The notes under the pieces were generated by a model. The model was given only the letters and a program-made list of their open reading frames with translations, did no database searches and was not told where the DNA came from. From positions 1,054,001-1,118,000 of the forward strand of contig NZ_UYZY01000002.1 of NCBI RefSeq assembly GCF_900626075.1: a DNA stretch of 64,000 bases. The letters run 5' to 3'. This document shows, in pieces, positions 25,265 through 33,939 of this stretch (positions are counted from its first letter, which is position 1; the number at the start of each line of letters is the position of its first letter). This stretch comes from Clostridium transplantifaecale. GTDB taxonomy: Bacteria > Bacillota > Clostridia > Lachnospirales > Lachnospiraceae. The translations under genes were made by a program, and so were the position numbers.

Positions 25265-26236
25265 ATGAAGAAAATTTTAATGGCAAGAGGGGCGGACAAA
25301 GTGGTGAGCACCTGTGTCAAAGTGCAGCCGGGCGAAGAGGTGGTAATTATCACGGAGGAATCCAAACTGAGTATCGCCGAGGCGGTGGCGGCCGCTGTTT
25401 ACCGCGTTGGGGCGCAGCCTATACTTACGGTGATGGAGCCGAGGGAGCAGGACAGCCAGGAGCCGCCTAAGACGGTGGCGGCGGCTATGAAGTCCAGCGA
25501 CGCATTTATCTCCGTTGTAGGTAAATCCATCACACACACCAATGCGGTAAAAGATGCGGTCCAGAACGGTTCCCGGGGCGTCGTCCTGACACAGTTCAGT
25601 GAGGAGATGATGATTCACGGCGGCATCGAGTGCGATTTTGAGGAAGCCAAGGTGGTATGCAAGGCCATGGCGGAGGCTCTGGCCGGTTCTCAGGAAATTG
25701 TACTGACGACGGCAGCAGGTACAAATCTGCGTTATTCGGCAGCAGGACGAAGAGGAAACTCCCTCTATTGTATGGTAGAGAAGGGTCAGTTTTCCACGAT
25801 ACCGACGGTGGAGGCAAATGTGTCCCCGCTGGAAGGAACGGCCAATGGCGTGATCGTGGCGGATGCCAGCATCCCATATATCGGTATCGGCGTTCTGGAT
25901 GAACCGGTCCGTCTTACGGTGGAAAACGGATTTATCACCTCGATTGAGGGCGGAAAACAGGCCGGTATGCTGAAAGCCGATCTGGCGGCGAAAAATGATC
26001 CCAATGTATATAACATTGCAGAGATGGGAGTGGGGCTGAACCCACAGTGCCGTTTCATGGGATTTATGCTGGAAGACGAGGGTGTCTACGGGTCGGCTCA
26101 TATAGGAATTGGAACGAGCATCACACTCGGGGGAGTTGTGAAGGCATCCTGCCACTACGATCTCATCATGAAGGATGCGACGATTGTGGCCGATGGAAAG
26201 ACTCTGATGGAAGCGGGAAGGGCGCTGGTAATCTGA
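25265..26236 (+). CDS. M29 aminopeptidase / NicX-like metalloenzyme
   Basis: 323 residues resembling the fold shared by M29 aminopeptidases and 2,5-dihydroxypyridine dioxygenase (NicX). The N-terminal half (VQPGEEVVIITEESKLSIAE, AFISVVGKSITHTNAV) is a Rossmann-like domain. The C-terminal half carries the metal-site segments VEANVSPLEGTANG, EMGVGLNP and GSAHIGIG, supplying glutamate and histidine ligands. It could cleave a peptide or open an aromatic ring; the sequence does not decide. AGGAGG precedes the ATG. Control by the upstream GntR protein is suggested by an identical operator. The glutamate symporter 168 nt downstream might import a substrate or export a product. Confidence 0.7.
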   Translation: MKKILMARGADKVVSTCVKVQPGEEVVIITEESKLSIAEAVAAAVYRVGAQPILTVMEPREQDSQEPPKTVAAAMKSSDAFISVVGKSITHTNAVKDAVQNGSRGVVLTQFSEEMMIHGGIECDFEEAKVVCKAMAEALAGSQEIVLTTAAGTNLRYSAAGRRGNSLYCMVEKGQFSTIPTVEANVSPLEGTANGVIVADASIPYIGIGVLDEPVRLTVENGFITSIEGGKQAGMLKADLAAKNDPNVYNIAEMGVGLNPQCRFMGFMLEDEGVYGSAHIGIGTSITLGGVVKASCHYDLIMKDATIVADGKTLMEAGRALVI

Positions 26237-26404
26237 GTCGTTTAACAGGGGAAATTAACACACGGTCCGAAAAGAAATTCGGCTGATTTGACGCGTAATT
26301 ATTGTTATTATGGGAAATAGCAGATAAAGCTTCAGGCGGGAGGATTACAGGGAGTATTGAGGCGGAAAAGCTTTACCTGAACAGAAGGTCAGGAGGAATG
26401 AACT

Positions 26405-27604
26405 ATGACAATTGGATTAAATGTATATCATACCATAGCAATCGCAGTCGTTATATTAATCTTGGGCGAGGCAATCCGTAAGCGGGTCGCGCTTTTACAG
26501 AAATATTGCATCCCCGTACCGGTAGTCGGCGGTCTGATATGTACGGTTTTGATTCTTATCGGCCACGAGACAGGTGCGTTTGAGATAAAGTTTGACATGG
26601 CGTTTAAAGATTTTTTTATGCTGCTGTTCTATTCGGGAATTGGGTTTACAGCCAGCTGGAAGCTGTTAAAAAAGGGAGGACCGCAGGTTATCATTTTTCT
26701 GATTATCTCTTCCGTAGTCGTAGTATTGCAGAATCTGCTGGGAGTCGGCCTGTCCAAAGTAATGGGCATTGATCCGCTGGTAGGCCTTGCTACAGGTTCA
26801 ATCCCGATGACAGGGGGACACGGAACATCGGCGGCTTTTGCACCTGTTCTGGAAGGGGCGGGTCTTGCAAACGCCAACACGATTTCCCTGGCGGCGGCCA
26901 CATTCGGCCTGGTGGCAGGAAGCCTGATTGGCGGACCGACGGGACGTTTCCTGATCGAACACTACCATTTAAAAAGCTCCGATGCGGCCAGCGTTGCCGT
27001 AAAACTGGACGACAGTGAACTTGGAAAATCAGCAAACGGATCCAGTGAACGCGCACTGACTGTAGGCGCATACCAGCTCCTGATCGCCGTTTCACTGGGC
27101 TGCCTTGTTTCGGATTTACTCGCTAAAACCGGCCTTTCGTTCCCTGCCTCGGTAGGAGGCATGACGGCAGCGGCTATCATCAGAAACATTGCCGACAACA
27201 CGGATCATTTAAAACTGCGCCTGCCGGAAATTTCAATTATCAGCAATATATCACTCCTTATATTCTTGGCGCTGTCGATGATGACTCTGCAGTTGTGGCA
27301 GCTCGCAGATCTTGCAATTCCAATGCTCGTTCTGCTCCTGGCCCAGACCATCCTGATGTTCGCCTGTGCTGTATTCATTACATTTAAGTTCATGGGTAAA
27401 ACATATGACGCCGCTATGATTGCGGTCGGCCACTGCGGTTTCGGACTCGGTGCCGTTCCGACAGCTATGGCTAATATGCAGTCGGTAGAAGAAAAATACG
27501 GCACATCGCCGGATGCCTTCTTTATCGTACCGCTGGTAGGCAGCCTGTTTATTAACCTCATTAATACATTTGTAATTACCGGTTTTGTGAATTTTTTGAA
27601 GTAG
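26405..27604 (+). CDS. gltS: Sodium/glutamate symporter
   Basis: 399 residues, 11-12 helices in two inverted repeats. GltS signatures are visible: CIPVPVVGGLICTVLI near 37, and the reentrant loop SIPMTGGHGTSAAFAPV near 131 containing GGHGT. The second repeat carries AVGHCGFGLGAVPTAMANM near 340. It imports L-glutamate with sodium. CAGGAGGA precedes ATG 26405. It lies downstream of the M29/NicX-like gene, with 168 nt that could hold its own promoter. Confidence 0.92.
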   Translation: MTIGLNVYHTIAIAVVILILGEAIRKRVALLQKYCIPVPVVGGLICTVLILIGHETGAFEIKFDMAFKDFFMLLFYSGIGFTASWKLLKKGGPQVIIFLIISSVVVVLQNLLGVGLSKVMGIDPLVGLATGSIPMTGGHGTSAAFAPVLEGAGLANANTISLAAATFGLVAGSLIGGPTGRFLIEHYHLKSSDAASVAVKLDDSELGKSANGSSERALTVGAYQLLIAVSLGCLVSDLLAKTGLSFPASVGGMTAAAIIRNIADNTDHLKLRLPEISIISNISLLIFLALSMMTLQLWQLADLAIPMLVLLLAQTILMFACAVFITFKFMGKTYDAAMIAVGHCGFGLGAVPTAMANMQSVEEKYGTSPDAFFIVPLVGSLFINLINTFVITGFVNFLK

Positions 27605-27679
27605 AAATTTCATTCCGGGTAAAAGCAAAGGCCGCGGCATCCTCTCCCACGCTATAGCCGTCCCCAGCTAACATCCTGA

Positions 27680-27708
27680 TTGCAGAACCCTCCCCCATGT
27701 GCTATACT
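27680..27708 (+). promoter_or_regulatory. Promoter of the nucleotidyltransferase gene
   Basis: TTGCAG (27680-27685), a 17-nt spacer and TATACT (27703-27708), 42 nt before the start codon. Confidence 0.6.
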
Positions 27709-27749
27709 GTTATGCAGTTATCAAGGAAACACATATGAGGAGAAGAGAA

Positions 27750-28673
27750 ATGAAAAAAACAGCGCTTGTGATCATGGCTGCCGGAATCGGAAGCCGTTTT
27801 GGAGGCGGAATTAAGCAGTTGGAGCCGGTAGGGCCTAACGGCGAGATTATTATGGATTATTCGATCCATGATGCACTTGAAGCCGGATTTGATCGGATTG
27901 TATTTGTTATCCGCCATGATCTGGAGGATGACTTCAGGGAAGTGATTGGTAACAGAATTGAAAAAATAGCTCCGGTTTCTTATGCATTCCAGGAACTGGA
28001 CGATATACCTGCCGGATTTTCAGTGCCTGAGGGCAGGAAAAAGCCGTGGGGAACGGGCCAGGCGGTACTGAGTGTGCGTGACATCGTAAATGAGCCGTTT
28101 TTGGTGATTAATGCAGATGATTATTACGGCAAGGAAGTATTTAAAAAGATTCACGATTACATGATCTCTGAGATGGATGAGAATGCGCCTGTTTATGACG
28201 TCTGCATGGGCGGCTTTATTCTGGCCAACACATTGAGCGATAACGGCGGAGTTACCAGAGGGGTGTGCGAAGTAGGGGAAGACGGAGTCTTAAAGCGCGT
28301 TACAGAGACTTACAACATTGTTAAAACTCCGGACGGCCTGTCTGCGACCGACAAAGAGGGGAACCCGGTTACGGTCAGGGCGGATCAGCATGTCTCAATG
28401 AACATGTGGGGACTTACACCTGCGTTTATCAGAGAGCTTGACAGAGGTTTTCCTGCTTTCCTGCAGAACCTGAAAGAAGGTGACATTAAGTCTGAATACC
28501 TGCTTCCGACCCTTATCGACCAGATGATCAAGGACGGCCGTGTCAGAGTTACGGTGTTGGAAACTCAGGATCACTGGTTCGGCGTAACATACAAAGAGGA
28601 CAAAGCAGGGGTTGCGGAGTCTATCAGGGCGCTGATCGGCCAGGGTGTTTATCCGGAAAAGCTGTTTGACTGA
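27750..28673 (+). CDS. Sugar-phosphate nucleotidyltransferase-like protein
   Basis: 307 residues of the nucleotidyltransferase superfamily. It starts with the NTP-binding MAAGIGSRFGGGIKQLEPVG and has the metal-binding VINADDYYGKEVF near residue 120, as in enzymes that make NDP-sugars. TWO acidic residues in ADDYYG match the usual D-x-D position. The second half is distinct from standard UTP-glucose enzymes; VLETQDHWFGVTYKED near the end is where a product-binding domain usually begins. GAGGAGAAGAG precedes ATG 27750. A monocistronic unit; the sugar is unknown. Confidence 0.8.
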   Translation: MKKTALVIMAAGIGSRFGGGIKQLEPVGPNGEIIMDYSIHDALEAGFDRIVFVIRHDLEDDFREVIGNRIEKIAPVSYAFQELDDIPAGFSVPEGRKKPWGTGQAVLSVRDIVNEPFLVINADDYYGKEVFKKIHDYMISEMDENAPVYDVCMGGFILANTLSDNGGVTRGVCEVGEDGVLKRVTETYNIVKTPDGLSATDKEGNPVTVRADQHVSMNMWGLTPAFIRELDRGFPAFLQNLKEGDIKSEYLLPTLIDQMIKDGRVRVTVLETQDHWFGVTYKEDKAGVAESIRALIGQGVYPEKLFD

Positions 28674-28799
28674 TTGACCGGAGAAATCGCGGCGGAAATA
28701 AAAGAAAATCCCCGGATTGGGGAAGCAATATAGAAACTTTGGAAAAATCCTGCATATGATACCATATAACTTCATGCCAGAAGGAGGAATGGGAATCAG

Positions 28800-29525
28800 A
28801 TGCAGGATTTTTCGTATGAAAGATTGAGAGCGCAGGAAGCAGCCTTGGAGCCCTACATACTGTACCGCAAGGATCAGGCTGTTCAGGCGGAGCGAAGTGG
28901 AAGGATCCGGGACTTTGAGTATTTTAAGAGTATGTTTCCCGACAGAGTCAAGACTTTGCAAATGTACGTGGAAGAGGTCTGCGATGAGATGGAATACGAC
29001 GGAAGCCCGATTTATGATGAGTTTCCGGATCGAATTCTGATGGAGCAGATGATTCAGAAGATTGCAGATAGAGCATCAGCCACCGGCCAGGAGACGCAGC
29101 AGGCGGAAATGCCCTCGGAAGAGCTGGAACCGCCTCAAACCAGAACTGCGGATACGGCTCCGCGGGTTTCCTACGGCCCCGTTAACAGTGAGTACGGAGG
29201 CGGAGAAGGCTACGAGACTTGGGAAATGGAGGAGACCCAGATTCAGGAGATCGGGACGGAAAGACGTCCATGGGGACCGCCCCCACCCCCGCCGCGTCCA
29301 TGGGGACCGCCGCCAGGTCCGGGTCCGTGGGGACCGCCACCGCCGCCGCCCCGTCCGTGGGGACCGCCGCCACCGCCGCCGCGTCCGTGGGGACCGCCGC
29401 CACCGCCTCCAGGCCCGTGGGGACCGCCTCCGCGTCCCAGAAATAACTTTCTGAATGATATTCTGGGAATCCTTCTGTTTAATGAGCTGCAGGGAAGGCG
29501 CTGCCGCAAAGGCAGGTGCAGGTAA
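28800..29525 (+). CDS. Proline-rich repeat protein with basic cysteine tail
   Basis: 241 residues in three parts. Residues 1-100 are charged and helical (ERLRAQEAALEPYILYRKDQ, RVKTLQMYVEEVCDEME). A linker follows. Residues about 155-210 are a repeat of W-G-P-P-P-x-P-x-P units. The C-terminus NDILGILLFNELQGRRCRKG is short, hydrophobic then basic with two cysteines. There is no signal peptide. The repeat resembles proline-rich segments of spore-coat or surface-structure proteins, but I do not recognise a family. AGGAGG is present 12 nt before the ATG. A terminator follows. Confidence 0.75.
   Translation: MQDFSYERLRAQEAALEPYILYRKDQAVQAERSGRIRDFEYFKSMFPDRVKTLQMYVEEVCDEMEYDGSPIYDEFPDRILMEQMIQKIADRASATGQETQQAEMPSEELEPPQTRTADTAPRVSYGPVNSEYGGGEGYETWEMEETQIQEIGTERRPWGPPPPPPRPWGPPPGPGPWGPPPPPPRPWGPPPPPPRPWGPPPPPPGPWGPPPRPRNNFLNDILGILLFNELQGRRCRKGRCR
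29265..29431 (+). repeat. GC-rich tandem repeat encoding W-G-P-P-P units
   Basis: Six units each begin around CCRTGGGGACCGCC and continue with CCACCGCCGCC-type sequence; units are mostly 24-27 nt. They lie in frame inside the proline-rich gene. Near-identical codons in adjacent units point to recent expansion and probable copy-number variation. Confidence 0.85.
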
Positions 29526-29578
29526 ATCTGAACGGGTGCCAAAAACGTGATAAAAACAGAATAAAAGGTAATGATAGT

Positions 29579-29613
29579 AGCAGGGAAGAAAAGGAAATCT
29601 TCCCTGCTTTTCT
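29579..29613 (+). terminator. Intrinsic terminator after the proline-rich gene
   Basis: AGCAGGGAAGA (29579-29589) pairs perfectly with TCTTCCCTGCT (29598-29608), followed by TTTTCT. Confidence 0.88.
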
Positions 29614-29654
29614 ATGTTCCGGGCAAATGTTCCTGCAATACGGTTCCTGATCGA

Positions 29655-29685
29655 CGGTGAAAAGTTTACAAAGCGCGGTTCATTG
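29655..29685 (+). repeat. Short imperfect palindrome, copy 4 (diverged)
   Basis: CGGTGAAAAGTTTACAAAGC followed by GCGGTTCATTG aligns along its length with the unit at 14519-14551, with substitutions and 2 nt shorter. It lies between a terminator and the promoter of the next gene (extended -10 TGATATAAT, 29726-29734). Confidence 0.5.
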
Positions 29686-29825
29686 TTTCCACTTCCAGGT
29701 ATTTCTGGAATTTGGATGTGGAATATGATATAATGTGCGCAATGCGGGCATGCGCTAACAGATAGAGTATTTGTAAAAACAGACTGAAACAATTGTTTAG
29801 TATTTCTATAGAAGGAACAGGAAGA

Positions 29826-32309
29826 ATGAGAAAAACGATAAAGAAAGCGATAATTTTACTGGTAATATTCGTGGTGGCCCTGGCCGCCTATTTCATATGG
29901 TCTTCAAGAAAAGGGGAGGACGGCGCCGTTTACACGTCAATCGAGGATGCCAATCTTCCGGTCGTCTACATGGAGCTGTTTGGGAGCAGAATGAACTGTC
30001 TCTACGGTTTTATTGAGGACAAGCACACCAGCGCCGGACGAGGGGATCTGACGGTCCTTCCGCAGGATCGCCGACTTCCTATTACCTTTCAGGATGTGGA
30101 TTCCAAGGTAAGGGGAATCCAGTATGAAATAAGGAGCCTGGACGGCGAACGCCTTGTAGAGAGGACAGTCCTGGAGGAGTGGACACAGGAAGGGACAGAT
30201 GTGGGCGCCGTGCTTCCGATCCAGAATCTTTTGACGGCCAACGAAGAATATATGATGACAATCGCTATTTCCACCGAGGATCACCCGGCGGTTTATTATT
30301 ATACCCGAGTAGTGTGGTCGGAGAACAATCATATGGAAGAGATGCTGACCCTGGCCAGGGAATTTTCCGATAAGACGTTCAGTTATGAAACGGCCAGGGA
30401 TTTGACGACCTATCTTGAAACGGATTTAAACGCAGACAACAGTTCTCTTGGTGAGGTGACTCTGAAAAACAGCTTTACACAGCTGACATGGCGCGGTATG
30501 GAGATGAAGCGTGAGAGTGAAGCAGCCATCCATATTAAAGAGATGCAGGGCATCATGGGAATTATTGAGCTTAATTACGTAGCCAGTACGGCGGATGAGG
30601 ACGGGGAACAGGAATATTTTGACGTGACTGAGAGTTTTACCATGAAATGGAATACTCAGAGAACGTACATGATGAACTATGACAGGCGTATGAACCAGAT
30701 TTTTTCAGGAGACAGCAGCCTGTACTCAGATAAGCGCATTATGCTTGGAATTTCTGATTCCGATGAACTGCAGACCATGAGTGATCCTTCCGAAAAATAC
30801 CGTGCCTTTGTTGCAAACCGTGCTCTGTGGTGCTACGATGCGGAAAAAGGAAGCAGCACGAAGGTTTTTGCGTTCAGAAAGAGTGAAGATGACCTGAGGA
30901 CGAATTTTAACTCTTATGGCATCAAGATTCTTTCGGTGAGCGAAGAGGGAAATATCGACTTCCTCGTATATGGATATATGAACAGGGGTAATCATGAAGG
31001 AACGACGGGAGTGGCCCTTTACCGGTATGAGAGCGGGGACAATACGCTGACGGAACGCCTGTATCTGCCTTCCAGTGAAGATTACTGGAGCCTGCGCCAG
31101 GATATCGGCCGCCTGAGCTATTTAAGCAGCAATCAGACGCTGTACCTGCTGATGGATCACGCTGTTTACGGAGTGGAACTGTCCGGTAAGGAATATATGG
31201 TAGTGGCCGACGGCCTGACGGAGGAAAGCTTTGCCGTCAGCGCAGACGGCTCCAGGATTGCATGGCAGGATGGAGATGACATTTACAGCTCTGAGAAGTT
31301 AAATGTCATGGATTTGAAGACAGGCAAGAAGGATGAGATACGTTTCCAGGATCAGACGGTAATCCGTCTGGTGGGTTTTGTCGGCAGTGATTTGGTGTAC
31401 GGGCTGGCAAATCCCGGTGAGAAACTGATGACGGACGGCCGCGTGACCGGACTTCCTCTTTATGCCCTTGAGATTGTAGGCTGCAATATGGAGACCGAGA
31501 CGAGGTATGAACGTCAGGGACTTTACCTGACGGACGTACAGATACGTGACAGCCGCGTCCATATGACCAGAATGCGCAAATCGGGCAGTGACTATGAAAT
31601 GGCGGACGAAGACACGCTTGTATGTAATGAGGAAGTGATTGCCGATCCATTGGCAGGAATAGGATACCTGGCAGATTCGGCAAAGGGGCGCCTGTATTTT
31701 GTGCAGCTGAATTCCCAGACAGCCAAATCCCGCAGCATCAGGGTCCATGTGCCGAAGAAAGCGGTTGCCGAGGAAAATAATGTCATAACGCTGACAGCAA
31801 ACAGGCCGATGAACATCAGGCGTTATTATGCGTACGGCGGAGGCAGGATGAACGGCTCTTTCGTGGACTTCACGCAGGCGGTGCAGGCGGCTTATGATGA
31901 TATGGGCCTTGTCACCGACCAGGATGGCCGGGTGTTCTGGGTGAGGGCGAACCGGAACGATGCCAGGACCATAAAGGATATACAGAATGAAGTAGCCGTG
32001 ATTAAGCGGTATCTGGATGAAATGGCCCAGGGACTGGAAGAATCTTCGGACGGCGTACAGTTTGTAAACGCCAGGGGTTGTACCCTGAACCAGGTCCTGT
32101 ATTTTGTTTTCCGCGGCCGCCCGGTAGTGGCCTACCTGGGTAATGGAAGCTATGGACTGATATACGGATATGATCAATACAACATTTCCTGCCTCTGGTT
32201 CCCGGGAACGGAATTCGCCTATATTGAGAAGATAGGACTGAATGACGCGGCGGCATTTTTCACAAATAACGGCGCCAATGACTTCATCGGATTCCTTCCG
32301 GCACAGTAA
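29826..32309 (+). CDS. Large membrane-anchored protein with C39-like C-terminal region
   Basis: 827 residues. It has one N-terminal membrane helix (about 6-25, KAIILLVIFVVALAAYFIW) and a long extracytoplasmic part. Residues about 330-640 contain repeated beta-strand motifs of propeller type (EGNIDFLVYGYMNRG, SYLSSNQTLYLLMDHAVYGV, ADGSRIAWQDGDDIY). The last 100 residues (GCTLNQVLYFVFRGRPVVAY, SYGLIYGYDQYN) resemble the peptidase_C39-like fold with a G-C near its start; catalytic function is not certain. I do not recognise a named family. The start ATG 29826 is preceded by GGAACAGGAAG. An extended -10 TGATATAAT lies about 90 nt upstream. Possibly an envelope or peptidoglycan-associated protein, as murA follows. 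Confidence 0.75.
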   Translation: MRKTIKKAIILLVIFVVALAAYFIWSSRKGEDGAVYTSIEDANLPVVYMELFGSRMNCLYGFIEDKHTSAGRGDLTVLPQDRRLPITFQDVDSKVRGIQYEIRSLDGERLVERTVLEEWTQEGTDVGAVLPIQNLLTANEEYMMTIAISTEDHPAVYYYTRVVWSENNHMEEMLTLAREFSDKTFSYETARDLTTYLETDLNADNSSLGEVTLKNSFTQLTWRGMEMKRESEAAIHIKEMQGIMGIIELNYVASTADEDGEQEYFDVTESFTMKWNTQRTYMMNYDRRMNQIFSGDSSLYSDKRIMLGISDSDELQTMSDPSEKYRAFVANRALWCYDAEKGSSTKVFAFRKSEDDLRTNFNSYGIKILSVSEEGNIDFLVYGYMNRGNHEGTTGVALYRYESGDNTLTERLYLPSSEDYWSLRQDIGRLSYLSSNQTLYLLMDHAVYGVELSGKEYMVVADGLTEESFAVSADGSRIAWQDGDDIYSSEKLNVMDLKTGKKDEIRFQDQTVIRLVGFVGSDLVYGLANPGEKLMTDGRVTGLPLYALEIVGCNMETETRYERQGLYLTDVQIRDSRVHMTRMRKSGSDYEMADEDTLVCNEEVIADPLAGIGYLADSAKGRLYFVQLNSQTAKSRSIRVHVPKKAVAEENNVITLTANRPMNIRRYYAYGGGRMNGSFVDFTQAVQAAYDDMGLVTDQDGRVFWVRANRNDARTIKDIQNEVAVIKRYLDEMAQGLEESSDGVQFVNARGCTLNQVLYFVFRGRPVVAYLGNGSYGLIYGYDQYNISCLWFPGTEFAYIEKIGLNDAAAFFTNNGANDFIGFLPAQ

Positions 32310-32350
32310 CACTTGTAAAGGGCTGAAAACGTAAAAAAGCGGACGAAACC

Positions 32351-32378
32351 TTTACAAATCCTGACGATATGGTATAAT
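32351..32378 (+). promoter_or_regulatory. Promoter of murA
   Basis: TTTACA (32351-32356), 16 nt, TATAAT (32373-32378); about 80 nt of AT-rich leader precede the start codon. Confidence 0.65.
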
Positions 32379-32456
32379 CAGTAGAAAGCGATTGTTAGAA
32401 ATTAAGAATTCTGTAACAATATACATTGTTTTTTAATATATATTTGAGGTGCGAGG

Positions 32457-33749
32457 ATGGAACAATATATTATGAAAGGCGGCAACTCTCTGGTAGGGGA
32501 AGTCATTATCAGCGGAGCAAAGAATGCTGCTTTGGGAATCTTGGCTGCATCAATCATGACGGATGAGGATGTTCTGATAGAGAACCTTCCGGATGTCAGA
32601 GATATCAATGTGCTTCTTGAAGCGATAGATGAGATCGGCGCCGACGTGGATCGTATTGACAGACATACAGTCCGTATTAATGCAAAGAACATTAAAGAGG
32701 TCAGCGTAGATGATGAATATATACGCAAGATCCGTGCGTCTTACTATTTTATAGGCGCTCTGCTGGGCAAGTATAAGAGTGCGGAAGTGCCGCTTCCCGG
32801 CGGATGCAATATCGGCAGCAGGCCGATTGACCAGCACCTGAAGGGGTTCCGTGCCCTTGGTGCCAAGATCGAGGTGGAGAAGGGCGCAGTGGTGGCCCAT
32901 GCTATCGATCTGGTGGGCAGCCATATTTATCTGGACGTAGTTTCCGTGGGGGCTACGATCAATATTATGATGGCGGCTACCCTGGCAGAAGGCGAGACTA
33001 TCATTGAGAATCCTGCAAAGGAACCTCACGTAGTTGACGTTGCCAACTTCCTGAACAGCATGGGAGCCAATGTCAAAGGAGCCGGTACGGATGTGATCCG
33101 TATTAAGGGAGTCCACAAACTGCACGGGACGGAGTATTCCATTATTCCCGATCAGATAGAAGCAGGGACATTCATGTGTGCCGCCGCGATTACCCGTGGC
33201 GATGTTATGGTACAGAATGTTATTCCGAAGCATCTGGAGGCGATTACCGCCAAACTGATTGAGCTGGGCTGTGAAGTCAGGGAGTTTGATGAGGCCGTAC
33301 GCGTTGTGGGCAAGCCGAAGCAGAAACATACGGACATTAAGACACTGCCATATCCGGGATTCCCGACAGATATGCAGCCGCAGATGACTGTTACGCTGGC
33401 CCTGGCAGAGGGAACCAGCATTGTTACAGAGAGTATTTTCGAGAACCGTTTTAAATATGTGGACGAGCTTGCCAGAATGGGGAGCAATGTCAAAGTGGAA
33501 GGCTATACTGCCATCATCAGCGGAGTAAAGAAGCTGACCGGAGCACAGGTAAATGCACCGGATCTGAGAGCCGGAGCCGCGCTTGTCATCGCGGGACTGG
33601 CCGCCGAGGGATATACGATAGTCGACGAGATAGGTTATATCCAGAGAGGTTATGAGAATTTTGAAAAGAAACTTCAGGGCCTGGGAGCTGTAATTGAGAA
33701 GGTGGATTCTGAGAAAGAAGCCCACAAGTTCAAATTAAAAGTAGGCTGA
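32457..33749 (+). CDS. murA: UDP-N-acetylglucosamine 1-carboxyvinyltransferase
   Basis: 430 residues, the cytosolic enzyme that joins phosphoenolpyruvate to UDP-GlcNAc in the first committed step of peptidoglycan synthesis. The substrate-binding lysine is in SGAKNAALG (K22). The catalytic loop PLPGGCNIGSRPIDQHL carries C117, the residue attacked by fosfomycin. PYPGFPTDMQPQM near 298 and ESIFENRFKYVDEL near 325 are the second-domain signatures. GAGGTG precedes the ATG. Clostridia often carry two murA genes; whether this is MurA1 or MurA2 cannot be judged. A strong terminator follows. Confidence 0.95.
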   Translation: MEQYIMKGGNSLVGEVIISGAKNAALGILAASIMTDEDVLIENLPDVRDINVLLEAIDEIGADVDRIDRHTVRINAKNIKEVSVDDEYIRKIRASYYFIGALLGKYKSAEVPLPGGCNIGSRPIDQHLKGFRALGAKIEVEKGAVVAHAIDLVGSHIYLDVVSVGATINIMMAATLAEGETIIENPAKEPHVVDVANFLNSMGANVKGAGTDVIRIKGVHKLHGTEYSIIPDQIEAGTFMCAAAITRGDVMVQNVIPKHLEAITAKLIELGCEVREFDEAVRVVGKPKQKHTDIKTLPYPGFPTDMQPQMTVTLALAEGTSIVTESIFENRFKYVDELARMGSNVKVEGYTAIISGVKKLTGAQVNAPDLRAGAALVIAGLAAEGYTIVDEIGYIQRGYENFEKKLQGLGAVIEKVDSEKEAHKFKLKVG

Positions 33750-33771
33750 AAGACAAAGTGCCTGTGATATG

Positions 33772-33835
33772 ATTCGGGGCAGAGCAGCGGGTTTCGGTAG
33801 ATTACCGGAATCCGGCGCTCTGCCCCGAATTTTTT
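33772..33835 (+). terminator. Strong intrinsic terminator after murA
   Basis: ATTCGGGGCAGAGC (33772-33785) pairs perfectly with GCTCTGCCCCGAAT (33817-33830) and is followed by TTTTT. Confidence 0.92.
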
Positions 33836-33849
33836 ATGTTTACGCTGAG

Positions 33850-33872
33850 AAATGAGAACGCCGCCGGGAGGG
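33850..33872 (+). repeat. Shared motif with the partial element at 56469
   Basis: The 23-nt stretch beginning GAGAAATGAGAACGCC and ending GCCGGGA recurs at 56470-56492. In the inverted copy at 56469-56580 it is the 3' end of the element, so this may be a remnant end of another copy lying inverted beside the full element at 33940. Confidence 0.6.
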
Positions 33873-33939
33873 TCAGTTCTTAACTTCATAGTGGCCGCGG
33901 CAATACCTCTTCCGCACTGCTTGACGAAAGAGACAATCA

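Noticed and set aside
27620..27670. GC-rich stretch after gltS as another relative of the structured element
   Set aside because: Only short similarity (GCCGCGGCA, CCGTCCCC) and no matching arms or fold could be found.
29265..29431. Possible CRISPR array
   Set aside because: The units are contiguous in-frame codon repeats without unique spacers of constant length, and no cas genes are near.
29062..29454. Long open frames in other phases and on the opposite strand across the proline-rich repeat
   Set aside because: GC-rich codon repeats keep all frames open; these products are repetitive, start inside the gene and lack ribosome binding sites.
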